A stretch of DNA of 64,000 nucleotides from Cyathus striatus. Its lineage: Eukaryota; Basidiomycota; Agaricomycetes; Agaricales; Nidulariaceae. Within the stretch, counting starts at the first letter, position 1. Every line of letters starts with the position of its first letter. This document shows, one piece after another, positions 12,720 through 23,663 of the stretch. Position numbers and translations under genes: made by a program. Location: the NCBI GenBank assembly GCA_025738555.1, contig JAOVFP010000021.1:992001-1056000 (forward strand), read 5' to 3'. The notes below the pieces were generated by a model. That model did not search any database. It was given only the letters and a program-made list of their open reading frames with translations, and had not been told where the DNA came from.

Positions 12720-14213
12720 GAGCTCTTTACACTTAGCCATGTGTTCTGTACGGATCTGCGCGGAATCCGTGCGGAATCCGTACGGAATTTTCGGAGTCCG
12801 TGCGGAATCTGCACAGATTTTTTTCATTTTGGCAGAGGTTTTTTTGGGTCTGTACAGATTCCGCACAGATTCCGAAAATTCCGTACGGATTACGCAGAAT
12901 TCCTCGGAATTCCGCATTACAGACCTGAAAATTCTGTACAGATTCTGTACAGAATATATACAGAATTTTATTATACTTATTTCCTTGCATGTGACACTCT
13001 GCATTAAGCATGACACTAGGTGTTGAGTGTGATACTAGGTGTTGAGTGTGACACTATACATTAAATGTGACACTATAAGCGTGACACTAGGTGTTGAGTA
13101 TGACACTATACATTAAATGTGACACTATAAGCGTGACACTAGGTGTTGAGTGTGATACTAGGTGTTGAGTGTGACACTATATGTTAAATGTGACACTATA
13201 AGCGTGACACTAGGTGTTGAGTGTGACACTAAGTGTTGAGTGTGACTAAGCGTGACACTAAGTGTTGAGTGTAACTAAGCATTGAGTGTGACACTAAGCA
13301 TTGAGTGTGATACTAAGCATTGAGTGTGACACTAAGCATTGAGTGTGACACTAAGTGTTGAGTGTAACTAAGCGTGACACTAAGTGTTGAGTGTCACACT
13401 ATACATTAAACATGACACTATGCATTAAGTGTGACACTAGGTGTTGAGTGTGACTAAGCGTGACACTAAGTGTTGAGTGTGACACTAAACATTGAGTGTG
13501 ACACTAAGCGTTGAGTGTGACACTAAGCCTTGAGTGTGACACTAAGTGTTGAGTGTGACACTAAGCCTTGAGTGTGACACTAAGTGTTGAGTGTGACACT
13601 AAGCCTTGAGTGTGACACTAAGTGTTGAGTGTGACACTAAACATTGAGTGTCACACTATACATTGAGTGTCACACTATACATTAAACATGACACTATGCA
13701 TTAAGTGTGACACTATACATTAAACATAACACTATACATTAAGCATGACACAAAGTATTGAGTGTGACACTATGCATTAAGCATAACACTAAGTGATGAG
13801 TGTGACACTCTGCATTAAGCGTGACACTAAGTGTTGAGTGTGACACTATACATTAAGCATAACACTATGCATTAAGTGTGATACTATGCATTGAGAATGA
13901 TACTATATATTGAGTGTATCATGGATTTTGTATAGTGTGACACTTTTCACCTAGGGTTACACTTGACATGTGTGACAAGGCAGCAATGCATAAATCCACA
14001 CAGAATCCATGCAGAATATGTATGGAATCCATATAGAATAATCACCTCTAATAATAATAATAGCTACTATATAAATTCTGTATGGTATCTATACAGGTCT
14101 GTACGGGTCTGTACGGATCCGCACGGAATCCGCACAGATCCGTACGGAATTTTCGGATTCCGTGCGGATCTGTACAGATCCGTACAGACCTCTTGGGGGA
14201 GTGTAAATTACTG
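12720..14213. mobile_element. CAG/GAG-ended element carrying a GTGTGACAC satellite
   Basis: Perfect 8-bp direct repeats ACATAGTC lie at 12712-12719 and 14214-14221. The left end is GAGCTCTTTACACTTAGCC; the right end on the other strand is CAGTAATTTACACTCCC. About 230 bases inside each end consist of overlapping palindromic motifs such as TCCGTACGGA and TCCGCACGGA. The middle, 13010-13960, is a satellite. It has no gene. It is nested in the element at 12386-15103, so it is younger than that one. Confidence 0.9.
13005..13960. repeat. GTGTGACACTAAGTGTTGA satellite
   Basis: About 45 tandem, imperfect units of roughly 20-25 bases (GAGTGTGACACTAAGTGTT and variants). Each unit carries the palindromic core GTGTGACAC/GTGTCACAC. 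The same core appears at 22990-23550 and 26715-26840 in another element of the same end type, so related satellites serve as the interior of different elements. Confidence 0.85.
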
Positions 14214-14384
14214 ACATAGTCACACTTTTCCCATATATCATGTATGTCACATAGTACTGAGTGTGACATGGTGTGATGAGTGTGGAGAGTGTAACACCAT
14301 GTGCTGAGTACGTCAGTGTGACACTGCTGAGTGCAATACTATGTGATGAGTGTGACACTGTGTGCTAAGTGTGACACCATGTGG

Positions 14385-14890
14385 TGAGTGTGCTGAGTGT
14401 GACATGTTGGAAAATGTTGGAAATGTGTGATATGTTGAAAAATGTGGGAAAATTCGTGACATGTTGGAAAAAGCGGAAAAAGTATGAAATGTTGGAAAAA
14501 GTGTGACATGTTGGAAAAAGTGTGACATGTTGGAAAAAGTGTGGTGCCTAAGCTGTACTTAGACTCTATTGTCACAGTTGTAACATGTTTCCTGCAGTCA
14601 TCAAACTTGTCACACATGTGTGAAAGTGTGACATATTGGAAAATGTTGGAAAGTGTGACATGTTGGAAAATGTTGGAAAAGCATGACAAAGTGGACATGT
14701 TGGAAAAAGCGTGATATATTGGAAAATGTTGGGGAAAAAGCGTGGGAAAAAGCGTGACATTTTTTGGGAAGTGTGACATGTCACATATGTCACACTTTTT
14801 TCCCCGACATTTTTCAACACATGTCACAATTTTCCCACGCTTGTTACACATGTCACACTTTTTCCAACATTTTCCAGTATCACACTTATC
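14385..14890. repeat. GTGACATGTTGGAAAAA satellite
   Basis: Tandem units GTGACATGTTGGAAAAA and variants run to about 14760. The strand then flips, with CACACTTTTTCCAACA units near 14800-14880. The two halves form an imperfect inverted repeat in the interior of the element at 12386-15103. Confidence 0.75.
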
Positions 14891-16818
14891 ACTCAAGACA
14901 TTTATTCTATCACTATATGAATTCTACTGAGACTGTGGTGAGAGTCCAGTGAGAGTTTCACTAGACTATCAAAACATTGGTGGGAGTTCAGTGAGACTCT
15001 CACTGTACTATTGAGACTGAGATGAGAGTCCAGTGAGAGTCTTGAGACTGTGGTGAGAATCCAGTGAGAGTCCAGTGAGAATGTGGGAGAGTGCAATATA
15101 CTGATACTTTCAAGCTTGTTAAGCTGCTGGTCCAGTGTTTTGATATCAACAACTTCAATTGGAGAGCCAACACCACCTGTAATAAGCTATTTTTTTGATT
15201 GGTTATCAAAATATGGCCAAAAAGCTGCAAGTAGCTTTGTGTTGTCCACACCTAGTGCCAGTGGAAGGTCATTTGCATAGTTGTAATCTTGTAGGCACTT
15301 TTGAGCATAACATTGTACCTGTTCACTTATTCCCTGAAGGAACTGAGGTGCATTAGAATGACATTTGCACACGTTTTGCTCAGATTGTCCTCCAATTTCT
15401 TTCCAAAATGCATGGTATGTTATAGGAGATAAGCAAAGAAGTTCATGGCAGAACTGGTCCATATCTGACCCATACTTCATATTTTGAAGTCATTTTCCCT
15501 TTTCCTGACACTGAGACATCCATGGCAGCTGAAAGAATTTCAAGAATGACACACTTTTTATCTAGCTTTTCAGATGCAATAGTTTTCACAAAGCGAAGTA
15601 AGAAATCATGCTTTGGAGAGTTCTGTTGACATTTAGTTAAAAAGAGTGAAAAGAGAGATTGAGATAAATAACTACTATGACCATGACTTACATTCTCAAA
15701 TAAATCACCCAGCTGAACATTTTTAGCATATAGCTTTCCAATTGTTACTGGCTGGTATATATGGGGGACATATATACAATTAGCATCCTCTGGAGTATCC
15801 TTATTGATTGCAGTCAGAAATTTGCGAAGTGACAGCAAGCTGAGACAGTTGTTGCATGGTAGAACATTACTGCCAGAATTTTTGCCATCTCCTATGCAGG
15901 AGTTGATGCCAATTGCATGTATACTTCCATGATTATGGTTAAGCTTCCATGAATGTGTTTGCACTTGACATTTGTGTACAGCTTCTTGCTGAACACCACT
16001 AAAACACCTGTACTCCTTTGAAAATAAATGGTGTTCTATGGTAGAAATATGTTCTCCACCAGCACTGGATACCAAAGTTTGTGATAGGTATGTAGTGATT
16101 TGAGTATCTTCTCATGAAGTTATTCCAGAACAAGGCCATGTTTTAAGTGGCTGAGACTTCAAAGCTATTTTCTTAGGCCTGAAGAAGTTCATGCCATTCA
16201 ATGTTGGTGTGTTTAGCATTCCTTTGCATTTTCCAAAATGCTCTTTGAAACTGGTTGTGTCATAAACCATAGCCTGAAGCTTTATATCACCACATTTTGA
16301 ACACCTAATTGAGTGAGCTTTTCTGGAATCAGAGGAATCAATTTCACATCTAGGATCTATATTGTGACAAGCATCAATATAGTTTTTCCATCTCTGTGCA
16401 CTGGCTACAAAGGTTCCATTGTCCACAGAAGCATTAAGAGCTTGTTTTGATTGAGCTGACAAGCTAGTTCCTTGAAAACCCTCCTGACTGTTCTGCCCTG
16501 GAGTGATTTTTGTCACAGTAGTTATGTTACTTCTGCATGGTTTCTTTGATTTGTCAATTTTTGCAGGTGTGGAGTCAGGCTGTGTTTGTTTTTTCTTTGC
16601 TGAGGAAGTAAATATTGGTGTAAACTTCTCAGAATGAGCAGAATGGCCTTCATTGCATTGCTGTAATGTAGTGGAAGGTACCATAATTATCTCTGCATCA
16701 CCAGCAATATTAACTTGCATGTCCTATTAATATAATAAATATAAAACACAAATATAAAATATGTCGAACAAACCTTTGAAGTAACATTGAGGACATGCAT
16801 CAAGATGTTTTGAACTTC

Positions 16819-17600
16819 TCACACACACAAGATCTCCTGAGCATCTTCACTCCAGAGATCATCACCAAATATGTGATGCTTTATAGTGTTAATAGCTATA
16901 ATAGGGCACGAGTATTCATCTGATTGTTGGGCACAATCAAGAGGTACTGTAAAGTCAAAGTCTTGTTGGAGGCAGTGGAAGAGCCATTTTTGCATACCAT
17001 CCTCTAAGATGTGAGGAATTTCATTGTGAAAAGAGTCTCCCCAATAGACCATCTGCATCATAGAATCAACTTTGACCACATTCCAGTGTCCTGGTGAAGA
17101 ATATGCAATAAACCAAAGTGGTCTACTTCTGTGCTCAGATATTTGAGTACCATATGTTCAAAGATCATAATTTGCATTAGAATAATACAAAGCTGAATCT
17201 GTCCCAAAATTTGCAAGCCAAGGAGCCTCGAGACTGTGCCAGAGTGGTACACCCAATAATATGCATTCCAGAAAGAACAGAGTGTTCTTGCATATGCAAT
17301 TCGAGTGCCTGAAGCATTGTATCAATGTGGCTACCAAGAAGCCATTTTTCCGAAAAAAAATCTGCTAGTTCCATCATTGAAATATGCGACTCTAAACCTG
17401 GCAATAAACCTGTCCAAGACACTTGTGATAGAAAAGATCAAATTTCCTGTGCAAGTGGTGCAATTACAAGAGAACTGCGAAGCTCATGGACTTTGAGCCA
17501 TGTAAAAGCTTGCCTCCATGTTGTTTTGGCTCGAATAGCCTTGCTTATATATGCCCATTATCCCAAGGCCTCAAAAGGAACTAAGATATACTGAGTATCA
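16819..17600 (-). pseudogene. Ulp1-like (C48) cysteine protease of the giant transposon
   Basis: Ulp1 proteases cut SUMO or related tags and are often carried by large DNA transposons. On the - strand the order is EKWLLGSHIDTMLQALELHM near 17350-17290, then WFIAYSSPGHWNVVKVDS near 17115-17060, WGDS near 17045-17030, and QQSDEYSCPIIAINT near 16935-16890. The catalytic triad is visible as His in GHW, Asp in WGDS, and the Gln plus Cys in QQSDEYSC. The His block is in a different frame from the flanking pieces, and a stop lies near 17460, so the gene is broken or needs several introns. It lies just upstream of the zinc-finger start of the transposase gene, on the same strand. Confidence 0.7.
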
Positions 17601-17624
17601 TGTAAGTAGTCAACTTGGATTAGG

Positions 17625-18405
17625 GACTGACATGGATGGATCTGCAATCTATCCATGATCCAATCTGCAGATGTGCCATTAATTCAGATGGATGACGGAT
17701 GCCATCCACAAAATTTGGATGTATCTGCTCGGCACCACTTAGATTAGTAAATTTATATAGTATTGTAGTAGCATAGTACATCGGGGAGCATGATTATTAT
17801 TCAGACTAAGGGTTTAACAACAGCTGTAATACATTGTTACAGTGTGATCTGAGACCCTTCCTTGATGTCATGTTCAGAGGCTGTGAAATCATGTATTTTC
17901 AATGTCTATCAATGAATACACATTCATTACCTTTTTAATTTAACATTTGGATTGTTTCAAGTCCGGGCAAGAGGTACACAAAATATCATAAGTATTTGCC
18001 AACACAATCTTTTTAAATCTTATGTTTAATCTCAGATTTGTGTTACATTTTGATATCTTTTGAGATTATGTCTACTGTTAAAGAATGTATACTTATTGTA
18101 TCATCCTATAACTCAGGATATATACTCTACTGTATCTATTGTACCAGCCTGAAAAATATAAAAGATGCTGCAGAAGAGGATCTTGAGATAAATGGGGTTT
18201 TGAGCAATTTTCAAACACTGAAGACAGCTTTAAACACTTGTTATATGATAGTATTGGATGCATCCAAATTATGAGGCACATCTGTGGATTGGTATCTGAA
18301 TCCAATCTGAATCTGCAATTTTTGGATTAAATATGCAGATGGCTGGATTTTGGCCATCTGTGACTTCTGGTACATCTCTATAGACTTTTCCTGTTCCAAT
18401 CCACT
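17625..18405. repeat. element-like block with GGATGGATCTGC inverted motifs
   Basis: The left part (17630-17730) and right part (18260-18370) share inverted motifs built on GGAT and CAATCTGCAGAT (for example GATCCAATCTGCAGAT and ATCTGAATCTGCAA). The interior is A+T-rich and holds no convincing gene. It resembles a non-autonomous transposon at the edge of the Ulp1 gene. No target-site repeat was found, so the limits are approximate. Confidence 0.45.
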
Positions 18406-18767
18406 CTGCAAGAACTGACAAGCTTGTGATGGACATTTGGTATATTAGATAGTTAATTGACAATATAAACAATGAGTTTATGCAGAACAACACCAAAGAG
18501 AAACTACAGTTTTTGAGCTCTTTACACTGAGCCATGTGTTCTGTACGGAATCCGTGTGGATCCATGCGGATTACGAAGATTCCATACGGATTCTGTAATT
18601 AGTAGATTGGCTGGGACACCACTCTAAATTAGTAATTATTTCGCACGGATTCCTTGTGGAATCTGTACAGATTGATAAATTCTGTAACAAAGACTTACAC
18701 AGAATCCATACAGACCTCTTATCTTATCTGTAATTATAATATGTACTTAGTAATATAACATACCACA

Positions 18768-18855
18768 GCATGAATTGAACCCTTAGGTTCCCATTGCTTT
18801 GTCATCAAACATATGGTGCGCTAAACCAGCTGAGCCAACGCAGCCTTTGGACATA
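18768..18855 (-). other. tRNA-like sequence, possible SINE head
   Basis: On the - strand a box A-like TGGCTCAGCTGG is followed about 45 bases later by a box B-like GGTTCAATTC, the layout of an internal RNA polymerase III promoter. The expected acceptor stem does not close. It is probably a decayed tRNA or a tRNA-derived SINE fragment; box B may have lost its CpG (usual form GGTTCGAATC). Confidence 0.4.
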
Positions 18856-19204
18856 ACCACTGACTATGTCACATGTCATTGCTGTCACCAGCCGTCAGTG
18901 ACCAGTGACTGGTGCCGGTGATGCATCACCACTATGCTTCTCACCATTGATACAGTCTTCCTCACTGTCGTCACTCTCCACCCCCACCATCGTCTCCCTC
19001 CATTCTCACTACTTGGGTCCCTCCTCCCTCACTACCTCACTTGATGACAATGCCCATGTTTCGTTGTCCACCCTCGTCCCTCACCACCTTGCTCGACAGC
19101 AACTTTGCCACGTCAATGCCACGTTTCATCGCCCCCCCTTGTCCCTCGCCGCCTTGCTCAACAACAATGTCGTCATGTCAACGCCCATGCTTTGCCGCCC
19201 CCCC

Positions 19205-19650
19205 TTGTCCCTCACCACCTCGCCTCGCAAATGACAAGTGTGTGGCTTCTCTCCTCCCCTCTGCACCTCGTCTAGCAAATGACGAGCATGCCATATGCTT
19301 CATCGCCCCCTCCTCTCTTGCCTCCTTGTCTCCCAAGCGACGAGACCTCCTCCCCCTTGCACCTCGTCTGGCAAACGACGAGGTGCCATTCCACCATCTC
19401 GTCTCGCAAATGACGAGGTGTTCCATCTCCACCCCCTGCACCTCGTCTCACAAACGACGAGGTGCTGCTTGTCCTCCCCCCCCTGCACCTCATCTCGCAA
19501 GTGACAAGGTGCTGCTTGTCCTCCGCCCTGTGCCTCGTCTCACAAATGATGAGATGGGTCCCCTCTCCTCCACCCTGCACCTCGTCCCACAACTGACGAG
19601 GTGCCATTTGCTCCTCCCCCCACACCTTGTCTTGCAACTGACAAGGTGCC
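19205..19650. repeat. minisatellite of CACCTCGT...ACGAGGTG hairpins
   Basis: About a dozen tandem units, each an inverted repeat: CACCTCGTCT, a short loop, then ACGAGGTG. Each unit can fold into its own short hairpin. Open frames here have repetitive Ser/Pro/Leu-rich content and no start context, so I do not call a protein. Confidence 0.75.
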
Positions 19651-19654
19651 AAGT

Positions 19655-20975
19655 GAGGGGAGGGGAGGGGTGAGTGAGGGGATAGCGAGGGGAGGGGAGA
19701 GCGAAGGGAGGGGAGAGCAAGGGGAGGGGAGAGCAAGGGGAGGGGAGGGGAGGGAAAGCAAGGGGAGGTGAGAGCAAGGGGAGGTGAGAGCAAGGGGAGG
19801 TGAGAGCAAGGGGAGGTGAGAGCAAGGGGAGGTGAGAGCAAGGGGAGGTGAGAGCAAGGGGAGGTGAGAGCAAGGGGAGGTGAGAGCAAGGGGAGGGGAG
19901 GGGAGGGAAAGCAAGGGGAGGTGAGAGCAAGGGGAGGTGAGAGCAAGGGGAGGTGAGAGCAAGGGGAGGTGAGAGCAAGGGGAGGTGAGAGCAAGGGGAG
20001 GGGGGGAGGGGAGGGAAAGCAAGGGGAGGTGAGAGCAAGGGGAGGTGAGAGCAAGGGGAGGTGAGAGCAAGGGGAGGTGAGAGCAAGGGGAGGTGAGAGC
20101 AAGGGGAGGGGAGGGGATAGCAAGGGGAGGGGACAGCAAAGGGAGGGGAGAGTAAGCAAAGGGGACAGTGAGGGAAGGGGACAGCGAGGGAAGGGGAGAG
20201 CAAGGGAAGGGGAGGGGAGAGGACAGCAAGGGGAGGGGAGGGAAAGCAAGGGGAGGTGAGAGCAAGGGGAGGTGAGAGCAAGGGGAGGTGAGAGCAAGGG
20301 GAGGTGAGAGCAAGGGGAGGTGAGAGCAAGGGGAGGGGAGAGCAAGGGGAGGTGAGAGCAAGGGGAGGGGAGAGCAAGGGGAGGTGAGAGCAAGGGGAGG
20401 TGAGAGCAAGGGGAGGGGAGGGGAGGGAAAGCAAGGGGAGGTGAGAGCAAGGGGAGGTGAGAGCAAGGGGAGGTGAGAGCAAGGGGAGGTGAGAGCAAGG
20501 GGAGGGGAGGGGGATAGCAAGGGGAGGGGACAGCAAAGGGAGGGGAGAGTAAGCAAAGGGGACAGTGAGGGAAGGGGACAGCGAGGGAAGGGGAGAGCAA
20601 GGGAAGGGGAGGGGAGAGGACAGCAAGGGGAGGGGAGGGAAAGCAAGGGGAGGTGAGAGCAAGGGGAGGTGAGAGCAAGGGGAGGTGAGAGCAAGGGGAG
20701 GTGAGAGCAAGGGGAGGGGAGAGCAAGGGGGAGGGAGGGGAGGGAAAGCAAGGGGAGGTGAGAGCAAGGGAGGTGAGAGCAAGGGGAGGTGAGAGCAAGG
20801 GGAGGTGAGAGCAAGGGGAGGTGAGAGCAAGGGGAGGGGAGGGGATAGCAAGGGGAGGGGACAGCAAAGGGAGGGGAGAGTAAGCAAAGGGGACAGTGAG
20901 GGAAGGGGACAGTGAGGGAAGGGGAGAGCAAGGGAAGGGGAGGGGAGAGGACAGCAAGGGGAGGGGAGGGGGCGG
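19655..20975. repeat. GGGGAGGTGAGAGCAA 16-bp purine satellite
   Basis: Tandem 16-base units with almost no pyrimidine on the + strand. A longer block of about 125 bases, with GGGGATAGCAAGGGG and GGGGACAGTGAGGGA motifs, recurs three times (near 20110, 20510 and 20845), giving a higher-order repeat. Runs such as GGGGAGGGGAGGGGAGGG have the spacing needed for G-quadruplex or triplex DNA. Confidence 0.9.
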
Positions 20976-21702
20976 CGATGGTGTCGCCATCTCGCTGCTG
21001 CCCATATACCCCATCATTGCCCCCCTTCGATGCCCTCCCCCCTTGATATGTGCTGCCACCTGCGTATGTGCATCATCGCGCCCCTTCAGCGCCCCCCCCT
21101 CCCTTGCTCTCCCTCTTCCCAGTCTGATGAGGGAGATGATGCCCATGCCACCAATGGCCAATGTCACAACGATGCGATGACACATGGTAACATAGGGAGA
21201 TGAGGGAGGTGAGAGAGCAAAGTAGGTAGACCAGGGAGAGTAGAATAAAAAGTAGACTATGATACAAATGTAACTAAATAGATAAATATATTATATTTTA
21301 CATCCTTAGTAGTTCTTAAGAGTGAATACATAAGAGAAGTTCAAGTAGCTGGTGCTGCCACTATCAACCATTTCTTTATATTAGTGTAGTTTATTATATT
21401 AGTGTAGCTAAATTGTATGTAAGTAGTGTAATAATATAGAATTTTATCGAAAGCTTCCTTTGTGAGATAAGTGAGAACTATTGCTGTATTATTAAACTTA
21501 AGAGGTATCAGAAGACATGGTAGAAACATATTACAGTACATTATGAAGTCTGCAGAATTCATACGGAATCTGTACAGACCTGAAAATTCTGTGCGGATCC
21601 ATGCAGAATCCATACAGAATCTGCACGGAATTTCCAGGCCTGTATGGATTCCATACGGATCTGTACGGACCCCTTGGGGGAGTGTAAATTACTGCAGTTT
21701 TC

Positions 21703-22478
21703 CACTGTGAGACAAAGTGAATCAAGGGATATTTTTCATTTTCAAACTGCTAATTACATCGATTTTATGCAGTTATAATGCTAAGTATTTAGGAAAGGTA
21801 AGCAGTGCATTGAAACATGAGTAGCAAGGGTGTCAGTGTATCAGATGCTCACTGAGAAGGAAATAAGGGATGAAAATAATAGAAATCGCTGTAATGAAAA
21901 GAGGCATTGTCCCATAGCATTTGACTACCTTAGACAGTGATATGGAGAATACTCACTTTGTGGTTAAGTTAAAGCAGCATAGTCTATTGGGCAATGTTGC
22001 AGAAGTGTGAGGCAGTGGTAAGGGTGGTTATTTGGGTGTAGTTGGTACCCAGATACTAGGTTGAACCTAGTGTAGCAATGTCTGTGCAGGGGAAAGCACT
22101 TGAGCCAGGGTGAGCAACAAGTGAGCAAGGTGAGGTGGCACTGGTATGCATCAGTAGGGGCAGATGAGATATCAGTAAGCTAGGGGATAGGTATCTTACC
22201 TGATTGCAACACCTGAATTATAGGGGGACTTCAAACTCAGCATCATGGTAAAAAAAATTCCATCAACTGGGGGACACCTGCCAGGGAGTATCTAACCTTC
22301 TGCATATTTTTGGAAATCATAGGGGGACTCATATCAAACTTCTGGCAGAATAATCCAGGGTCCTGCTAGAGATCATCATTGAATGCATTGCACTGCATCA
22401 CATGTAGTTATGACACAATATCATGGGTCTGTCCAGGACTGTCTGGAGTCTGCAATCTCAGTTCACTCACAGTTCATT
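21703..22478. other. gene-free segment of the giant element
   Basis: This sits between two insertions. It contains the inverted copy (22200-22372) of the short repeat at 9575-9760, and its last 100 bases have AACTGTGAG and GGACTG-like motifs resembling the other end of the giant element. No coding match is seen. Confidence 0.5.
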
Positions 22479-22989
22479 CTTGTGGACAGTACTTTACCCT
22501 CCCCCCCAATTTCCAGATGGACTCTGGACGGACAAGAAAATGTCCGGAATTTCTGGGTGGACTCCGTATGAAAACCAGATTTTCCAGATGGAATCCACAT
22601 GGAATACAGATTTTTCAGATGGAGTCCGGATGGACATGATAATTTCCGGACAAAGTCCACATTGAGTCCATGTTTAAGAACATTTTTTCTGGGTGGAATC
22701 CAGGTGGAATGAGAAATTTTCCAATTGATGGAAATGAAATATAACTTTGTTTTCCCATAGAATCACATAGTATTACAGTGTCACAATATCAAGTGTCTCG
22801 CAGTATTGCAATCATCACAGTTATTTTCACATGGTATTACACTTGTCACACTTTTTGCAGTGTCATAGTATTGGAGTTGTTACAGTTACCATTGCATAGT
22901 GTCACAGTATCACACATGGTCATAATGAAGCAAATATCACATTCACATTGTCATAGTCATCAGGGTCATCTTCATTATCACACTTGTCA

Positions 22990-23550
22990 CATAGTGTCAC
23001 AGCTGTCAACATCTGTGATATTGTGACACTACAAAAGTGTGACAAACGTAACAAGTGTGACATTATGTAAAAGATACTGTGATACTATGTGAAAGTGTTG
23101 AGTGTGACACAACACGAAAAGTGTGACACAATGTGAAAAGTAGCTGTGATAACTGCAAGACTGTGAGACACATAATATTGTGATACTGCAATACTATGCA
23201 ACATTGTGACACCTGTGTCACACTCAACACACTGCATCATGCAAGTGTGTCACACTTGATGCATAATGTCATGCTCCACACACCATGTCATACTTAATAC
23301 ACAGTGTTACACTCAACACATGGTGTCATGCTTAACACACCATGTCACACTCAATACACAGTGTCACATGGTGTCATGCTCAACACATGGTGTCACACTC
23401 AACACACAGTATCATGCTCAACACATAGTGTCACACTTAATGCATAGTGTCACACTCAACACACAGTGTCACACTCAACACACGGTGTCATGCTCAACAC
23501 ATGGTGTCACACTTAATGCACAGTGTCACACTTAATGCATAGTGTCACAC
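22990..23550. repeat. GTGTCACACTCAACACA satellite
   Basis: Tandem units of about 25 bases (GTGTCACACTCAACACACA and variants) run up to the foldback element. The same units continue on its other side at 26715-26840, so the foldback inserted into the satellite. Confidence 0.8.
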
Positions 23551-23663
23551 TCCATGAGTGTTAGCCAGAATGATCATAAAAGTGTAGTGTTTTATGATTG
23601 TGGCAATCATCTATCTCATGATTGCCTGTTTCTAATGTAACTACTATATGCCTATTACAATTA

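Larger units (their letters stand above)
12386..15103. mobile_element. CAG/GAG-ended non-autonomous element inside the transposase gene
   Basis: Perfect 8-bp direct repeats ATACTTTC flank it (12378-12385 and 15104-15111). The left end starts GAGGTCATTACACTGACCC; the right end, on the other strand, starts CAGTATATTGCACTCTCCC. They align base for base over about 33 positions, including a shared TCTCACTGGA. Many GTCCAGTGAGA-type units lie inside both ends (12405-12655, 14935-15090). The interior has the GTGACATGTTGGAAAA satellite and a nested element (12720-14213). It carries no gene. It interrupts the long transposase gene, and excision at the target repeat would leave the reading frame continuous. 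Confidence 0.9.
9785..16720 (-). pseudogene. P-element/THAP9-like transposase with BED-like zinc finger
   Basis: This is a long - strand gene of a family abundant in Agaricomycetes. From the N-terminus: a zinc finger C-x2-C-x17-H-x3-C (RCSKCGDIK to FKEHFGKC) near 16300-16225; conserved blocks YGSDMDQFCHELL and LALGVDNTKLLAAFW at 15480-15220; ITGGVGSPIEVVDIKTLD near 15185-15140. The gene is then cut by a 2.7-kb insertion (12386-15103, target repeat ATACTTTC). It resumes with KATKLWLWTLQIVLPHVPP and GSDGT near 12370-12190, QDPKHAWKTIHNN near 12030, LPFLPW-type FPFLPWTHGTARNEHSFG near 11535-11480, and a C-terminal part to about 9785. The Asp-Pro-x-His-x3-Lys motif and the later Glu resemble P-element/THAP9 transposases, whose RNase H fold cuts DNA and which duplicate 8 bp. 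That assignment is inference. Stops and shifts near 16112, 12155 and 11890 show decay. Confidence 0.7.
18515..21694. mobile_element. CAG/GAG-ended element carrying purine-rich satellites
   Basis: The flanks are CAGTTTTT (18507-18514) and CAGTTTTC (21695-21702), an 8-bp duplication with one change. The left end GAGCTCTTTACACTGAGCC and right end CAGTAATTTACACTCCC match the element at 12720-14213. Palindromic TCCGTACGGA-type motifs occur at 18540-18720 and 21555-21680. The interior differs completely: a tRNA-like stretch, a hairpin minisatellite and a GGGGAGGTGAGAGCAA satellite. Long open frames through this interior are low-complexity artefacts. Confidence 0.85.

Noticed and set aside
13005..13960. 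Centromeric or telomeric array
   Set aside because: The satellite is under 1 kb and sits between the ends of a transposon with a target duplication; no TTAGGG-type repeat is present.
19272..21185. Very long - strand open frames (over 400 codons) rich in Leu, Pro and Ser
   Set aside because: They follow the 16-bp purine satellite. All three frames are open because stop codons rarely form in this composition, and the product is a pure repeat with no domain.
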